Shown here in pieces: positions 8,536 through 17,268 of a stretch of DNA of 62,795 nucleotides. Each line of letters opens with the position of its first letter. Position 1 is the first letter of the stretch. Made by a program: the position numbers and the translations under genes. Source of the DNA: TMED78 sp036337035 (GTDB taxonomy: Bacteria; Pseudomonadota; Gammaproteobacteria; Steroidobacterales; Rariloculaceae); NCBI GenBank assembly GCA_036337035.1, contig JAYZFC010000003.1:1-62795 (forward strand), in the 5' to 3' direction. The notes beneath the pieces were generated by a model that saw only the letters and a list, made by a program, of their open reading frames with translations, searched no databases and was not told the origin of the DNA.

Positions 8536-9597
8536 TTGTCTAAAGATTATCAAGTAGCATTAATACCTGGAGATGGTATAGGAAACGAAGTTATGCCCGA
8601 AGGTGTACGAGTTCTAGAAGCAGCGGCAAAAAAATATAATATTCAATTACATTGGAAAGAGTTTGATTGGTCATGCGAACGATATCTAAAAAAAGGAGCT
8701 ATGATGCCAGAAGATGGTATTGATCAGCTGAGTAAGTTCGATTCTATATATCTTGGTGCTGTAGGCTTTCCTTCTGTTGAAGATCATGTCTCGCTCTGGG
8801 GGCTCTTAATACCTATAAGAAGAGAGTTTGACCAATATATTAATTTAAGACCAGTAAGGCTTTTTGATGGCATACCATGCCCACTTGCTAATAAAAGTCC
8901 AGGGGATATTGATTTCTATGTAGTAAGAGAAAATGTTGAAGGTGAATATTCTGCAATTGGTGGCGTTCAATATGAAGGTACAGAAAGAGAAGTTGTTGTT
9001 CAGCAAAGTGTTTTTACAAGAAATGGTGTTGATAGGGTTGTTAAATTTGCGTTTGATTTAGCTCAAAAAAGAGAGGCAAAACATCTAACCTCTGCCACAA
9101 AATCTAATGGTATTATTCACTCTATGCCATATTGGGATAGCAGAGTAAAAAAATGTTCAGAAAAATATCCTGATATTAAGGTCGATCAATTTCATATTGA
9201 TATCCTGACTGCTAATTTTGTTAGAATGCCAGAGCACTTTGATGTTGTCGTGGGCAGTAATTTGTTTGGTGATATTCTTTCTGATCTAGGTCCTGCATGT
9301 ACAGGAACTATTGCAATTGCCCCCTCTGCTAATATGAACCCAGAAAAAAAATACCCCTCAATGTTTGAGCCAGTTCATGGATCAGCACCTGATATAGCAG
9401 GAAAAGGAATATCTAATCCCATTGGTGCTATTTGGGCAGGTGCAATGATGATGCAACACTTAGGTGAAAATAGCTGTCACGACACAATTATGTCCGCCAT
9501 AGAGAGGGTGCTCAAAAAGGGAGAAAATCTAACAAGAGATATGGGTGGTAAGGCAACCACTCTAGAGCTAGGAAAAGCAATTGAACAGGAAATTTAA
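8536..9597 (+). CDS. dmlA: D-malate / tartrate dehydrogenase (decarboxylating), DmlA/TtuC family
   Basis: The 353-residue protein belongs to the isopropylmalate/isocitrate dehydrogenase superfamily and resembles E. coli DmlA and TtuC closely throughout. Shared segments include IPGDGIG near residue 10, EFDQYINLRPVRLFDG, DFYVVRENVEGEYS, SNLFGDILSDLGPACTGTI and FEPVHGSAPDIAGKGI. These enzymes oxidise and decarboxylate D-malate (to pyruvate) or tartrate with NAD and a divalent metal. The start is taken as TTG 8536 with GGAG 7 bases upstream, because upstream residues do not fit the family. It sits 7 bp before a secreted MBL-fold gene. Substrate choice among D-malate, tartrate and isopropylmalate is not decided by sequence. 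Confidence 0.88.
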   Translation: MSKDYQVALIPGDGIGNEVMPEGVRVLEAAAKKYNIQLHWKEFDWSCERYLKKGAMMPEDGIDQLSKFDSIYLGAVGFPSVEDHVSLWGLLIPIRREFDQYINLRPVRLFDGIPCPLANKSPGDIDFYVVRENVEGEYSAIGGVQYEGTEREVVVQQSVFTRNGVDRVVKFAFDLAQKREAKHLTSATKSNGIIHSMPYWDSRVKKCSEKYPDIKVDQFHIDILTANFVRMPEHFDVVVGSNLFGDILSDLGPACTGTIAIAPSANMNPEKKYPSMFEPVHGSAPDIAGKGISNPIGAIWAGAMMMQHLGENSCHDTIMSAIERVLKKGENLTRDMGGKATTLELGKAIEQEI

Positions 9598-9604
9598 TTC
9601 CATT

Positions 9605-10630
9605 ATGAAAAAATTTAATTACTATATATATTTTTTATTAATTATCAGTTTTTTTCCTAATGATTCTGCACAAGCTCAACCTGAAAGAGAAATAACAAAT
9701 GTAACTGGAGACCTTTATCGTTTTAGAGAGATAAGACACATTGGTATGTTTCTCGTTACACCTGAAGGCATTATAGTTGTTGATCCTACAAACTCAGAAG
9801 TCTCATCATGGCTAAAGCAAGAATTAGATAAAAGATTTAATCAACCTGTAAAATATGTCATCTATAGCCATAGTCACAATGATCATGCAAGTGGTGGTGA
9901 AGTTTTTCAAGATACTGCTACCTATGTTGGCCATATTAATATGTTAAAAAACCTTAAAAAACCGAATGCAAATGATCCGCTATTGCCAAGAGAAACGCTT
10001 TGGGATAAAAATAAAGATGGACTTATCCAAAAAAATGAATCTATAGGCCATAACTATATAGAAAATAATTTCAATACCTATGATACAGATATGAATGGTG
10101 GTCTTGATAGGTCTGAGATCTGGGAAATTAGATTTGGTGGTAACCAGGTCCCACCTCAAATTGTCTATACTGATAAAGCCATTGTGTCATTAGGCGGAAA
10201 AAATGTAGAGCTAATATATACAGGAAAAAATCATTCAGATGATATGTCAATTATTTATTTTCCTGATGAAAAAACAATTTATACTGTTGATTTTCTAACT
10301 CCAAAAAGACTCCCTAGAACAGACCTTGATGGTGGCTTCCTTCCAGATTGGGTAGAATCACTTAAAAAAGTTGAGCTTATAGATTTCGATATTATCTCTC
10401 CAGGTCATGAGCTTCCAGGAACAAAAGCAGATGTTGTTGAGCAAAGAAAGTACCTAGAGGAACTAGTGAAAAAAGTTTCTCAAGAAATATCTAAAGGTAA
10501 GACAGAGGAGGAAATATTAAGAGATATTGATATGTCTCACTATAATCACCTAATGGAATATGATCTTTCAATACTAGGAAATATTTCTGGTGTTTATGAA
10601 ATGCTTATTTCAAATAAAATAGAATTTTAA
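9605..10630 (+). CDS. Secreted metallo-beta-lactamase-fold hydrolase with EF-hand pair
   Basis: The 341-residue protein begins with a signal peptide ending near AQAQ (residue 25). The MBL zinc motif HSHNDH is at 89-94, with further ligands likely at H210, D229 and the SPGHE histidine, so a two-zinc hydrolase site is expected. Between the first and second half lies an insertion with two canonical EF-hand loops, D134-E145 (DKNKDGLIQKNE) and D160-E171 (DTDMNGGLDRSE), suggesting calcium binding. The start at 9605 is preferred over the in-frame ATG at 9581 because it leaves a normal signal peptide. Substrate is unknown. It is convergent with a TRAP operon. Confidence 0.82.
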   Translation: MKKFNYYIYFLLIISFFPNDSAQAQPEREITNVTGDLYRFREIRHIGMFLVTPEGIIVVDPTNSEVSSWLKQELDKRFNQPVKYVIYSHSHNDHASGGEVFQDTATYVGHINMLKNLKKPNANDPLLPRETLWDKNKDGLIQKNESIGHNYIENNFNTYDTDMNGGLDRSEIWEIRFGGNQVPPQIVYTDKAIVSLGGKNVELIYTGKNHSDDMSIIYFPDEKTIYTVDFLTPKRLPRTDLDGGFLPDWVESLKKVELIDFDIISPGHELPGTKADVVEQRKYLEELVKKVSQEISKGKTEEEILRDIDMSHYNHLMEYDLSILGNISGVYEMLISNKIEF

Positions 10631-10656
10631 GAACGCTAATTATTTTCTAAAGTAAT

Positions 10657-11982
10657 TTAAACCAAAAACAAGCTTATGGATGGAAAAATAATTAGTAAAA
10701 TTAAAACTAAAAGCATAATTACTGCAAATGGTAAAGCACCTGCAAAAATGTCAAATAAGGTAATTCTATCATCATCAGCTAGGGTTGTTTTTATAACATA
10801 ACATGCGATGCCCAGGGGAGGAGTTAATAGGCCAATCTCCGCACCAACTATAGTAATAATACCGAACCAAACTAAACTAACTCCATAAGGCTCCATTACA
10901 GGTAAGAAAAGCGGGACCATAATTAAAATAATTGATGTTGTATCAAGTATAGTTCCCATTAGAATAAGGATTAAAACATATATTGAAAGAATGCCGTACA
11001 AACCTATATTAGCTTGAGATATCCATTCACCAAGGTCGCTAGGAAGTCCAGATAATGCAAGCATTCTGCTATACATGGTAGCAGCAACTATAAGCATTAA
11101 AATAGAAGCTGCAATATGCCCTGTTTCAACTAAAACATTCCATAAAGTATTCCTATTTAATTTTCTTTTTATGATCGCAACAACTAGTGCACCTACAGCA
11201 CCTACAGCGCCAGCCTCAGTTGGTGTAAAAAACCCGCCATATATTCCACCCAATACAAGCAAAATTAAAATTACTAAAGGTGTAGTTTTATTCAACAATT
11301 CTTTAGTTGAAAGATTAGAGTGTTTTTCTTGTGCCAACTTAGAAGCCTCATCTTGACCTCCAACATAGTCAGGAAAAATAAAGGCCATAGAAACAATGGC
11401 AACAGCATAAGAAAGCGAAAGGAGAATTCCTGGCATTATTCCGGCAGTAAATAAATCAGCAACAGACTGCTCAGTTATCAATGCATAAATAATTAGCATA
11501 ACGCTTGGAGGTATAAGCATACCAAGAACTGAACTTCCGGCAACTACTCCTACGGCAAATCTTGGTTTATATCCAAATCTGATCATCTCAGGAACTGACA
11601 CTCGAGTAAAAACAGCTGCAGAAGCAATGCTAACTCCTGTAATAGCTGCAAAAGCTGCATTAGCAGCTACTGTAGCAACTCCGAGGCCGCCTTTAAGCCT
11701 CTTTAATAAATGATTAGCCACTTCATAAATATCTCTTCCTAATTCACATTGGCTAACTAATAATCCCATTAAAACAAATAAAGGTATAACTCCAAAAATA
11801 TAATCTTCAAGACTATTTGAAGCGGCAAGTGTAACTAAATAAATTGGGGCCTCAAGTGATCCTCTTAAAAGCCAAACACTAACAAATGAAACTAAGCCTA
11901 GAGCCACTGGTACATATAAACCAGAGTAAATAAGAATAAGAATTGCTAAAATAGAAAATAAGCCAATTTCAAAACCAGTCAT
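10657..11982 (-). CDS. dctM: TRAP transporter large permease, DctM type
   Basis: The protein of about 441 residues has around twelve hydrophobic segments and the TRAP large-subunit signatures PLFVLMGLLVS, GGLGVATVAANAAFAAITG, GSSVLGMLIPPSVMLIIYA and GLLTPPLGIACYVIK. DctM is the channel of a sodium-driven, binding-protein-dependent importer for small organic acids. The ATG at 11982 overlaps the dctQ stop (TGATG); a GTG at 11985 is an alternative. It is the last gene of a dctP-dctQ-dctM operon and is clearly paralogous to the C-terminal part of the fused permease at 18342-20219. Confidence 0.94.
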   Translation of the reverse strand: MTGFEIGLFSILAILILIYSGLYVPVALGLVSFVSVWLLRGSLEAPIYLVTLAASNSLEDYIFGVIPLFVLMGLLVSQCELGRDIYEVANHLLKRLKGGLGVATVAANAAFAAITGVSIASAAVFTRVSVPEMIRFGYKPRFAVGVVAGSSVLGMLIPPSVMLIIYALITEQSVADLFTAGIMPGILLSLSYAVAIVSMAFIFPDYVGGQDEASKLAQEKHSNLSTKELLNKTTPLVILILLVLGGIYGGFFTPTEAGAVGAVGALVVAIIKRKLNRNTLWNVLVETGHIAASILMLIVAATMYSRMLALSGLPSDLGEWISQANIGLYGILSIYVLILILMGTILDTTSIILIMVPLFLPVMEPYGVSLVWFGIITIVGAEIGLLTPPLGIACYVIKTTLADDDRITLFDIFAGALPFAVIMLLVLILLIIFPSISLFLV

Positions 11983-12500
11983 CACGAAGATCCATTGCCT
12001 GAAGTTAAAAGTTTAAAATTATTATAAGATAATATTATGAATTGCATAGCAGCAACAATTGAACCAACTACAAGGATGAAACGAATAGGCCAAACAGGAA
12101 CAACAAATAAGCCTTCATTTCCAGCAAAATAATTCCTCTCGTATGCCTCTATCAATCTTGGTATAGCTCCTAACAAAATTGTAATAAAAAATATTGTTCC
12201 AGCAAGATCAAAAATAATACCTAAAAAATAACCCGTTTTTGGCCATCTCTTAACTATTTGTTTATAAACTCCGTCAGATCTAGTTAATCTTCCAGATCTA
12301 ATAGCATCGCTAATTTGTAAAAAAACAATTCCTACAATAGATAGCTCTACGACCTCAGTAACTCCTTGTATAGGAGCATTAAATAAATACCTAGATAAAA
12401 CATCTATATTGATAAGCAGCATAAGAAAAAAAATCCAAGCTGTTCCAACCGTATTTAGACCGGCAACTAATTTAGTAAAATAATTTATAATTGATGTCAT
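11982..12500 (-). CDS. dctQ: TRAP transporter small permease, DctQ type
   Basis: The protein of about 172 residues has four predicted membrane segments and the DctQ features NIDVLSRYLFNAPIQGVTE near residue 35 and VPVWPIRFILVVGS near the C-terminus. It pairs with DctM in the inner membrane. The start is set at 12500, where ATG overlaps the dctP stop (ATGA) and GGA lies about 5 bases upstream; an in-frame upstream ATG at 12515 would add five residues. It is translationally coupled at both ends. Confidence 0.92.
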   Translation of the reverse strand: MTSIINYFTKLVAGLNTVGTAWIFFLMLLINIDVLSRYLFNAPIQGVTEVVELSIVGIVFLQISDAIRSGRLTRSDGVYKQIVKRWPKTGYFLGIIFDLAGTIFFITILLGAIPRLIEAYERNYFAGNEGLFVVPVWPIRFILVVGSIVAAMQFIILSYNNFKLLTSGNGSS

Positions 12501-13606
12501 AATTCCTGATCCCAATTACGAACTATTGGCTGCCCCTCTGCTCTCATTATATCCATATAATCTCTTAAAATTTGATTACCAGGAAGCCCTCTTTCCTCTA
12601 AATCAGTAGCCCACTCTTTAGCCATATTAGGTAAACTGTTTGCCCATTCAATTCTTTGGTCATCAGTTAAGCTGACGATAGTGCCACCAAATTCTTCAAA
12701 TTCATGTCTACTTCTTTCTGCACGCCTATCAGTCTCTTTAGCAAGTTCGTCTCTATAATCAGTTGCTACCTCTTGCAATACCAGCCTAACCTCTTCAGGA
12801 ACTCTATCAAAAGATCTCTTATTCATACTTATAATTTTAGAAGTAACTGCACCTAAGCCAATATCGATCATATAGGGAGCAACTTCATATAATTTATAAG
12901 CAACTGCTGATTCAGCCCAAGCAAGGGTGCCTTCTGTGAGTCCTGTTGAAATATTATTATAGTAATCACCAAGTCCCGCTGGAACACCTGCTGCACCTAA
13001 ACCTTGAACATAACGAAGATTGAGACCAACACCACAAATTTTTGTTCCTCTAAATTGATCTAGCGAATCTATTGATTGGTTCATAAATACTTGATATGAG
13101 TCTATTACTCCTGCAGTAGTAAGAAATACCTGATTATAATCCTCAACTGTCTGATCACTTATCTCTGGGTATTTCTCAATTAACAGGTCAACCGTCCTAG
13201 CTGCCAAACCAATATCCTTAGTAACAAGCGGTGTAACATAACTAATATTAAAAAAAGGTATCTTATCTGGATGATAAGGTGAAGTAATTATACCTATATC
13301 AGCTAATCCATACTGAAGAGCTTCTAAAACACCTCCAGTCTTAGCAACAGTGCCTCCGAACGCCCTATTCCAATCAATCTCATAATTGCCTGTTTCAGCT
13401 AATCTCCTATCGACTTCTGGAAGATAATAGTTCATAAAAACCCTAACCCATAAAGCTGTAGGAGCATAGGCATCTATAACAGTAAGCGGAATTACTTCTG
13501 CAGACCTTACATTAGTGCTTAGTGAAAAAATAGAAATCAAGAATAAGTATAGTAACGACCTTAATCTAATCATAATTCTCTTTAAAATAATAGATACTTT
13601 AGACAT
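12497..13606 (-). CDS. dctP: TRAP transporter periplasmic substrate-binding protein, DctP type
   Basis: The 369-residue protein has an N-terminal signal peptide ending near VRSAEV. The TRAP binding-protein core includes WNRAFGGTVAKTGGVLEALQYGLADIG and the LPNMAKEWATDLEERGLPG segment near the C-terminus. It captures a small carboxylate or similar solute in the periplasm and delivers it to the downstream DctQ and DctM. The start could be 13606 (MSKVSIIL) or the ATG at 13573 (MIRLRSLL), which gives a more compact signal peptide and has AAGAGA close upstream. It is paralogous to the binding protein at 17269-18330. Ligand not predictable. Confidence 0.9.
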   Translation of the reverse strand: MSKVSIILKRIMIRLRSLLYLFLISIFSLSTNVRSAEVIPLTVIDAYAPTALWVRVFMNYYLPEVDRRLAETGNYEIDWNRAFGGTVAKTGGVLEALQYGLADIGIITSPYHPDKIPFFNISYVTPLVTKDIGLAARTVDLLIEKYPEISDQTVEDYNQVFLTTAGVIDSYQVFMNQSIDSLDQFRGTKICGVGLNLRYVQGLGAAGVPAGLGDYYNNISTGLTEGTLAWAESAVAYKLYEVAPYMIDIGLGAVTSKIISMNKRSFDRVPEEVRLVLQEVATDYRDELAKETDRRAERSRHEFEEFGGTIVSLTDDQRIEWANSLPNMAKEWATDLEERGLPGNQILRDYMDIMRAEGQPIVRNWDQEL

Positions 13607-13842
13607 AGAAATAGAAACCTTTAATTTAATAAAATGAATAAAAAATTCACATATAGTAGAAGTTTTTTTAGATTCTATCCAATATACTAGATGAAAACAA
13701 AAATTAATAATTTAGCATATAATAAAATTTAAATAATAACTTATTTATAAATTTATGATTTTATCTATATATATAAGATAATAGTTATAAATATTAATAA
13801 CTTATAGTAGTAATACAAGGTATGATCTAAGGAGATAATAAA
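13607..13842. promoter_or_regulatory. AT-rich divergent control region between the two TRAP-associated operons
   Basis: This 236-bp gap separates the leftward dctPQM operon from the rightward dehydrogenase-exporter-sulfatase-TRAP operon. It has no open frame. An 11-bp direct repeat TAATAACTTAT occurs at 13734-13744 and 13795-13805. An inverted repeat AGTTAT/ATAACT (13783-13802) overlaps the second copy. An AAGGAG at about 13829 serves the gene at 13843. The repeats are candidate sites for a shared regulator, but in such AT-rich DNA chance similarity is a real alternative. Confidence 0.4.
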
Positions 13843-14724
13843 ATGAAAATTGGTTTCATAGGTTTGGGAAGAATGGGTCAAGGAATGGCAAATAGAATCC
13901 TTGAGGCCGGTCATGAATTAACAGTTTTTGATAAAATAGAAAGCTCATTAACTAAAATAGGTAAATCTGGGGCTAAAATAGCAAAATCTCTTGAAGAGCT
14001 AACTCAAGATAGGGAGGTCGTGATCTCTATGCTACCTCACGATAAAGCACTAGAAGAATTAGTCCTCAATCAAAACGGGCTAAGTAAACTCCTAAAAGAA
14101 AAGTCGATACATATGCCCATGGGAACACATGGAGTAGAAATTATAAAGCGTATAAATAATGCTCATAATGAATCGAAGCAAATATTAGTGGCAGGACATG
14201 TTTTAGGGCGTCCAGATATGGCAGCAACTGGACAACTAACTTTAGTTCCAGCTGGTCCAAATAGTGCAATAAAAAAACTTAAACCAATATTTGACATACT
14301 TGGGAAAAAAATCTTTGTTGCGGGTGACAAACCTGAAGCTGCTACAGCTGTAAAAATTGCAAATAATTTTGTCCTTGGAAGTGCGATTGAGGTTATTGGT
14401 GAAAGTATGTCATTAGTTAGGAAATATGGAGTTGATCCAAATCTATTTCATGAAGTTTTAACCGAAGGTCTATTTGGTTGTCCAGCTTATGAAGTTTATG
14501 GAAAAATTATTGTTGAAGAAGACTATGATAATGTCGGCGCTTCTGTTCAAATAGGTATTAAAGATGCTAATCTTGCTCTTCAAGCTGCTGAATCTGTTGG
14601 CGTCCCGCTCCCTAGCTGTAATGTAATGCGAGATAGACTACTTGAATCAGTCTCAAATGGTGATGGAGAAAAAGACTGGGCAGTTATGGCTAGAGCTCAA
14701 GCAAAAGCAAGTGGTTTAGTTTAA
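13843..14724 (+). CDS. NAD(P)-dependent beta-hydroxyacid dehydrogenase (3-hydroxyisobutyrate dehydrogenase family)
   Basis: The 293-residue protein has the N-terminal Rossmann motif GLGRMG at 7-12 and the all-helical C-terminal domain. The usual catalytic lysine is K171, in the KIANNFVLG segment with N174/N175. The substrate-loop serine-rich motif of classic members is replaced by HMPMGTHG near 90-97, so the substrate may differ from 3-hydroxyisobutyrate. Family members also reduce tartronate semialdehyde and sulfolactaldehyde. It is first in an operon with a TauE/SafE exporter, a sulfatase and a TRAP importer, which makes an organosulfur-linked role conceivable but unproven. AAGGAG lies upstream of the ATG. 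Confidence 0.85.
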   Translation: MKIGFIGLGRMGQGMANRILEAGHELTVFDKIESSLTKIGKSGAKIAKSLEELTQDREVVISMLPHDKALEELVLNQNGLSKLLKEKSIHMPMGTHGVEIIKRINNAHNESKQILVAGHVLGRPDMAATGQLTLVPAGPNSAIKKLKPIFDILGKKIFVAGDKPEAATAVKIANNFVLGSAIEVIGESMSLVRKYGVDPNLFHEVLTEGLFGCPAYEVYGKIIVEEDYDNVGASVQIGIKDANLALQAAESVGVPLPSCNVMRDRLLESVSNGDGEKDWAVMARAQAKASGLV

Positions 14725-14729
14725 TAATT

Positions 14730-15521
14730 ATGGCTGAACTGCTATCAATTCCCCTATTTTTACCACTAGCAATTATTGCTGTACTAGTTACAGGAATTTC
14801 TAAAGGTGGTTTTGGAGGAATTGCTTTATTAGCAGTCCCATTATTATCGTTAGTGATCTCACCAATTCAAGCAGCTGGTATAATGCTACCAATTATGATT
14901 CCAATGGATGTATTAAGCATTTGGGCTCATAGAAAAAATTGGAATGGAAAGCTACTATGTATTCTAATTCCTGGCTCAATAATTGGAATTATAATTGGTG
15001 CTATTACCGCTCGGTGGGTAAATGATGACTTTGTAAGGCTTATTGTGGGAGCAATTGCTGTAGTTTTCTCTATTCATAGGTGGCTTGGCATACGTAGTTC
15101 TAAAAAATTCTCAAAGTTAGAAAATTTAGAAAAAAAAGAAGCAGAGCCTAATAAAATTACTGGAATTTTCTGGGGATCATGTGCCGGCTATGCAAGCTTT
15201 CTAGCTCATGCTGGTATGCCTCCCTACCAAGTGTATGTATTACCTCAAAACTTAGGTAAAAAGATTTATACTGGGACAAGTGTTATTTTTTTTGGAACTG
15301 CCAATGCTCTAAAATTAATACCTTATGGTATGTTAGGCCAACTATCTGTTACCAATCTCTCTATTTCATTACTGCTCCTTCCTCTGGTTCCTATTGGTGT
15401 TTTCTTAGGTGTCTGGATAAATAGAAAGCTTAAAGAAGAGACTTTTTTCTCAATCCTTCTTTTTAGTATTTTTCTAGTTGGTCTTAAGTTAATATGGGAT
15501 GGAATTTTTAATGTTATTTAG
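14730..15521 (+). CDS. TauE/SafE family membrane exporter
   Basis: The 263-residue inner-membrane protein has about eight hydrophobic segments in two related halves. The first half begins with the family motif GISKGGFGG (about residues 22-30) and the second has FLAHAGMPPYQVYVLPQ. Family members export sulfite, sulfoacetate or other small anions. It starts 5 bp after the dehydrogenase stop and 13 bp before the sulfatase, so it is in the same transcript. In this setting export of sulfite or sulfate released by catabolism is a reasonable inference. Confidence 0.85.
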   Translation: MAELLSIPLFLPLAIIAVLVTGISKGGFGGIALLAVPLLSLVISPIQAAGIMLPIMIPMDVLSIWAHRKNWNGKLLCILIPGSIIGIIIGAITARWVNDDFVRLIVGAIAVVFSIHRWLGIRSSKKFSKLENLEKKEAEPNKITGIFWGSCAGYASFLAHAGMPPYQVYVLPQNLGKKIYTGTSVIFFGTANALKLIPYGMLGQLSVTNLSISLLLLPLVPIGVFLGVWINRKLKEETFFSILLFSIFLVGLKLIWDGIFNVI

Positions 15522-15534
15522 GAGATTGCTATAG

Positions 15535-17247
15535 ATGAATAATTACAATATTGTTCCTTTGCTATTCTTATTTCTTCTTCATGCCTGTTCGTCAGAAATT
15601 AGTGAACAGGATGAATCCAAAAATAACCAGCCGAACTTCTTAATTTTGGTTGCTGATGATCTTGGTTATACTGATATCAGCCCCTTCGGTGGAGAAATTA
15701 ATACACCTAATTTAGAAAATTTAGCAACTAACAGCATTAAACTAACAAATTTCCATGTCGCCCAAACATGCGCTCCTACAAGAGCAATGCTGCTTTCCGG
15801 AACTGACAACCATATAGCTGGAGTTGGTAGTATGTTTAGAGCCAATTTCTATTCGGGCATTGAAAATAAAATCGGATATGAAAATCATCTCCATGAAAGA
15901 GTTTTACCCCTACCGCAGCTTTTGCTTGATAATGGTTATCACACATATATGTCTGGTAAGTGGCATCTAGGTACCGAAAATGAGAACTCATTACCATCAG
16001 ACAGAGGGTTTGAAAAATCTTTAGTTTTAGTATCAGGTGCTGGAGACCATCATGAATTGCTGGGTGCTCAGTATGCTGAAAATGGTGTAAGACTGACTCA
16101 AGATATTAAAGAAAACTTTTTCTCTACTGACTATCATACCGATAAAATTATTGAATATATTGATTCTAATCATGGCGATAACAAACCTTTTTTTGTATAT
16201 GCTGCTTATACTGCCCCTCATTGGCCTCTTCAAGCTCCTGAAGATTTTATAGATAAATATTCTGGTAGGTACGATCAAGGTTATGATGTTCTTAGAAAAG
16301 AAAGAATGGATAGGGCTTTCAATCTAGGTGTAATTCCTAAAATAGTAGGTGATGAAAGCTTTTATCAGATCGGGCTAAAATGGAATGATCTATCGGAAGA
16401 GGAAAAGAGGCACTCTTCTAGAAAGATGGAAATATATGCAGCGATGGTCGATAACTTAGACCATAACATAGGCCGACTCATTAACTACCTTGATGTTATT
16501 AATGAGCTAGATAATACAATTATAATTTTTATGTCTGATAATGGAGCTGAAGGAGATGATGTAGAAAAAAATTGGCTTCATAACAATCTTAGAATTGCTA
16601 ATAAACCACTTAACGATAATAGCTTTGAAAACTACGGAAGAGAGAATTCATTTATATCTTATGGTATAGAATGGGCACAAGCTGGAACTGCACCCTTTTC
16701 AAGAGCCAAAGGCCATATGAATGAAGGAGGAACAAGAGCGCCAGCTTTTATTCTTCATGGATCAGGTAACACTAAATCTGCTATCGATAATCAATATTTA
16801 AGAGTAATGGATATAGCACCAACAATTATATCTTTAGCTGGAATAGAAATACCAAAAGGTAAATATAATGGTAAAAATATTGCTGATATTGAGGGTAGAT
16901 CATTCTCATCAATACTCGACGGTGATTTTTCCCCAATCTATTCAGAGAATGATGTAATTCCAGCAGAGCTGCATGGTCATAGAGGTCTTTGGATGGGTAA
17001 ATATAAATTACTATGGGAAGAGCCTCCTGGAAATAGCTACTGGGGATATCCCATTCCTGATGCTTGGCATAAGTGGCAACTCTTTGATCTTGAAAATGAT
17101 CCGGGTGAAACAAATGACATTAGCAACCAACATCCAGAAATATTCAAATTGATGATAGAAGAATGGGAAAGATACGCATCATCCCATTCAGTGGTAAAAG
17201 ATACTGGCATAATCAATTTTGAAAGATGGCAGCAGTCTGCAAAATAA
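15535..17247 (+). CDS. Lipoprotein arylsulfatase-type sulfatase
   Basis: The 570-residue type I sulfatase has a lipoprotein signal with lipobox LLHAC (Cys18), so it should be anchored in the cell envelope. The metal site DD at 41-42 and the formylglycine motif CAPTR at 79-83 fit the CxPxR consensus for a cysteine matured by formylglycine-generating enzyme, which is not encoded in this window. Also typical are SGKWHLG, YAAYTAPHWPLQAP, FMSDNGAEG and HMNEGGTRAPAF. It hydrolyses a sulfate ester; the alcohol part is unknown. It sits between the exporter and the TRAP genes in one operon. Confidence 0.9.
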   Translation: MNNYNIVPLLFLFLLHACSSEISEQDESKNNQPNFLILVADDLGYTDISPFGGEINTPNLENLATNSIKLTNFHVAQTCAPTRAMLLSGTDNHIAGVGSMFRANFYSGIENKIGYENHLHERVLPLPQLLLDNGYHTYMSGKWHLGTENENSLPSDRGFEKSLVLVSGAGDHHELLGAQYAENGVRLTQDIKENFFSTDYHTDKIIEYIDSNHGDNKPFFVYAAYTAPHWPLQAPEDFIDKYSGRYDQGYDVLRKERMDRAFNLGVIPKIVGDESFYQIGLKWNDLSEEEKRHSSRKMEIYAAMVDNLDHNIGRLINYLDVINELDNTIIIFMSDNGAEGDDVEKNWLHNNLRIANKPLNDNSFENYGRENSFISYGIEWAQAGTAPFSRAKGHMNEGGTRAPAFILHGSGNTKSAIDNQYLRVMDIAPTIISLAGIEIPKGKYNGKNIADIEGRSFSSILDGDFSPIYSENDVIPAELHGHRGLWMGKYKLLWEEPPGNSYWGYPIPDAWHKWQLFDLENDPGETNDISNQHPEIFKLMIEEWERYASSHSVVKDTGIINFERWQQSAK

Positions 17248-17268
17248 ACCTTCTATGGAGTAAAGCTG

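Noticed and set aside
15535..17247. Sulfatase with a broken active-site motif
   Set aside because: CAPTR differs from the common CxPSR form, but fits the wider CxPxR consensus and is close to functional arylsulfatases with CxPTR.
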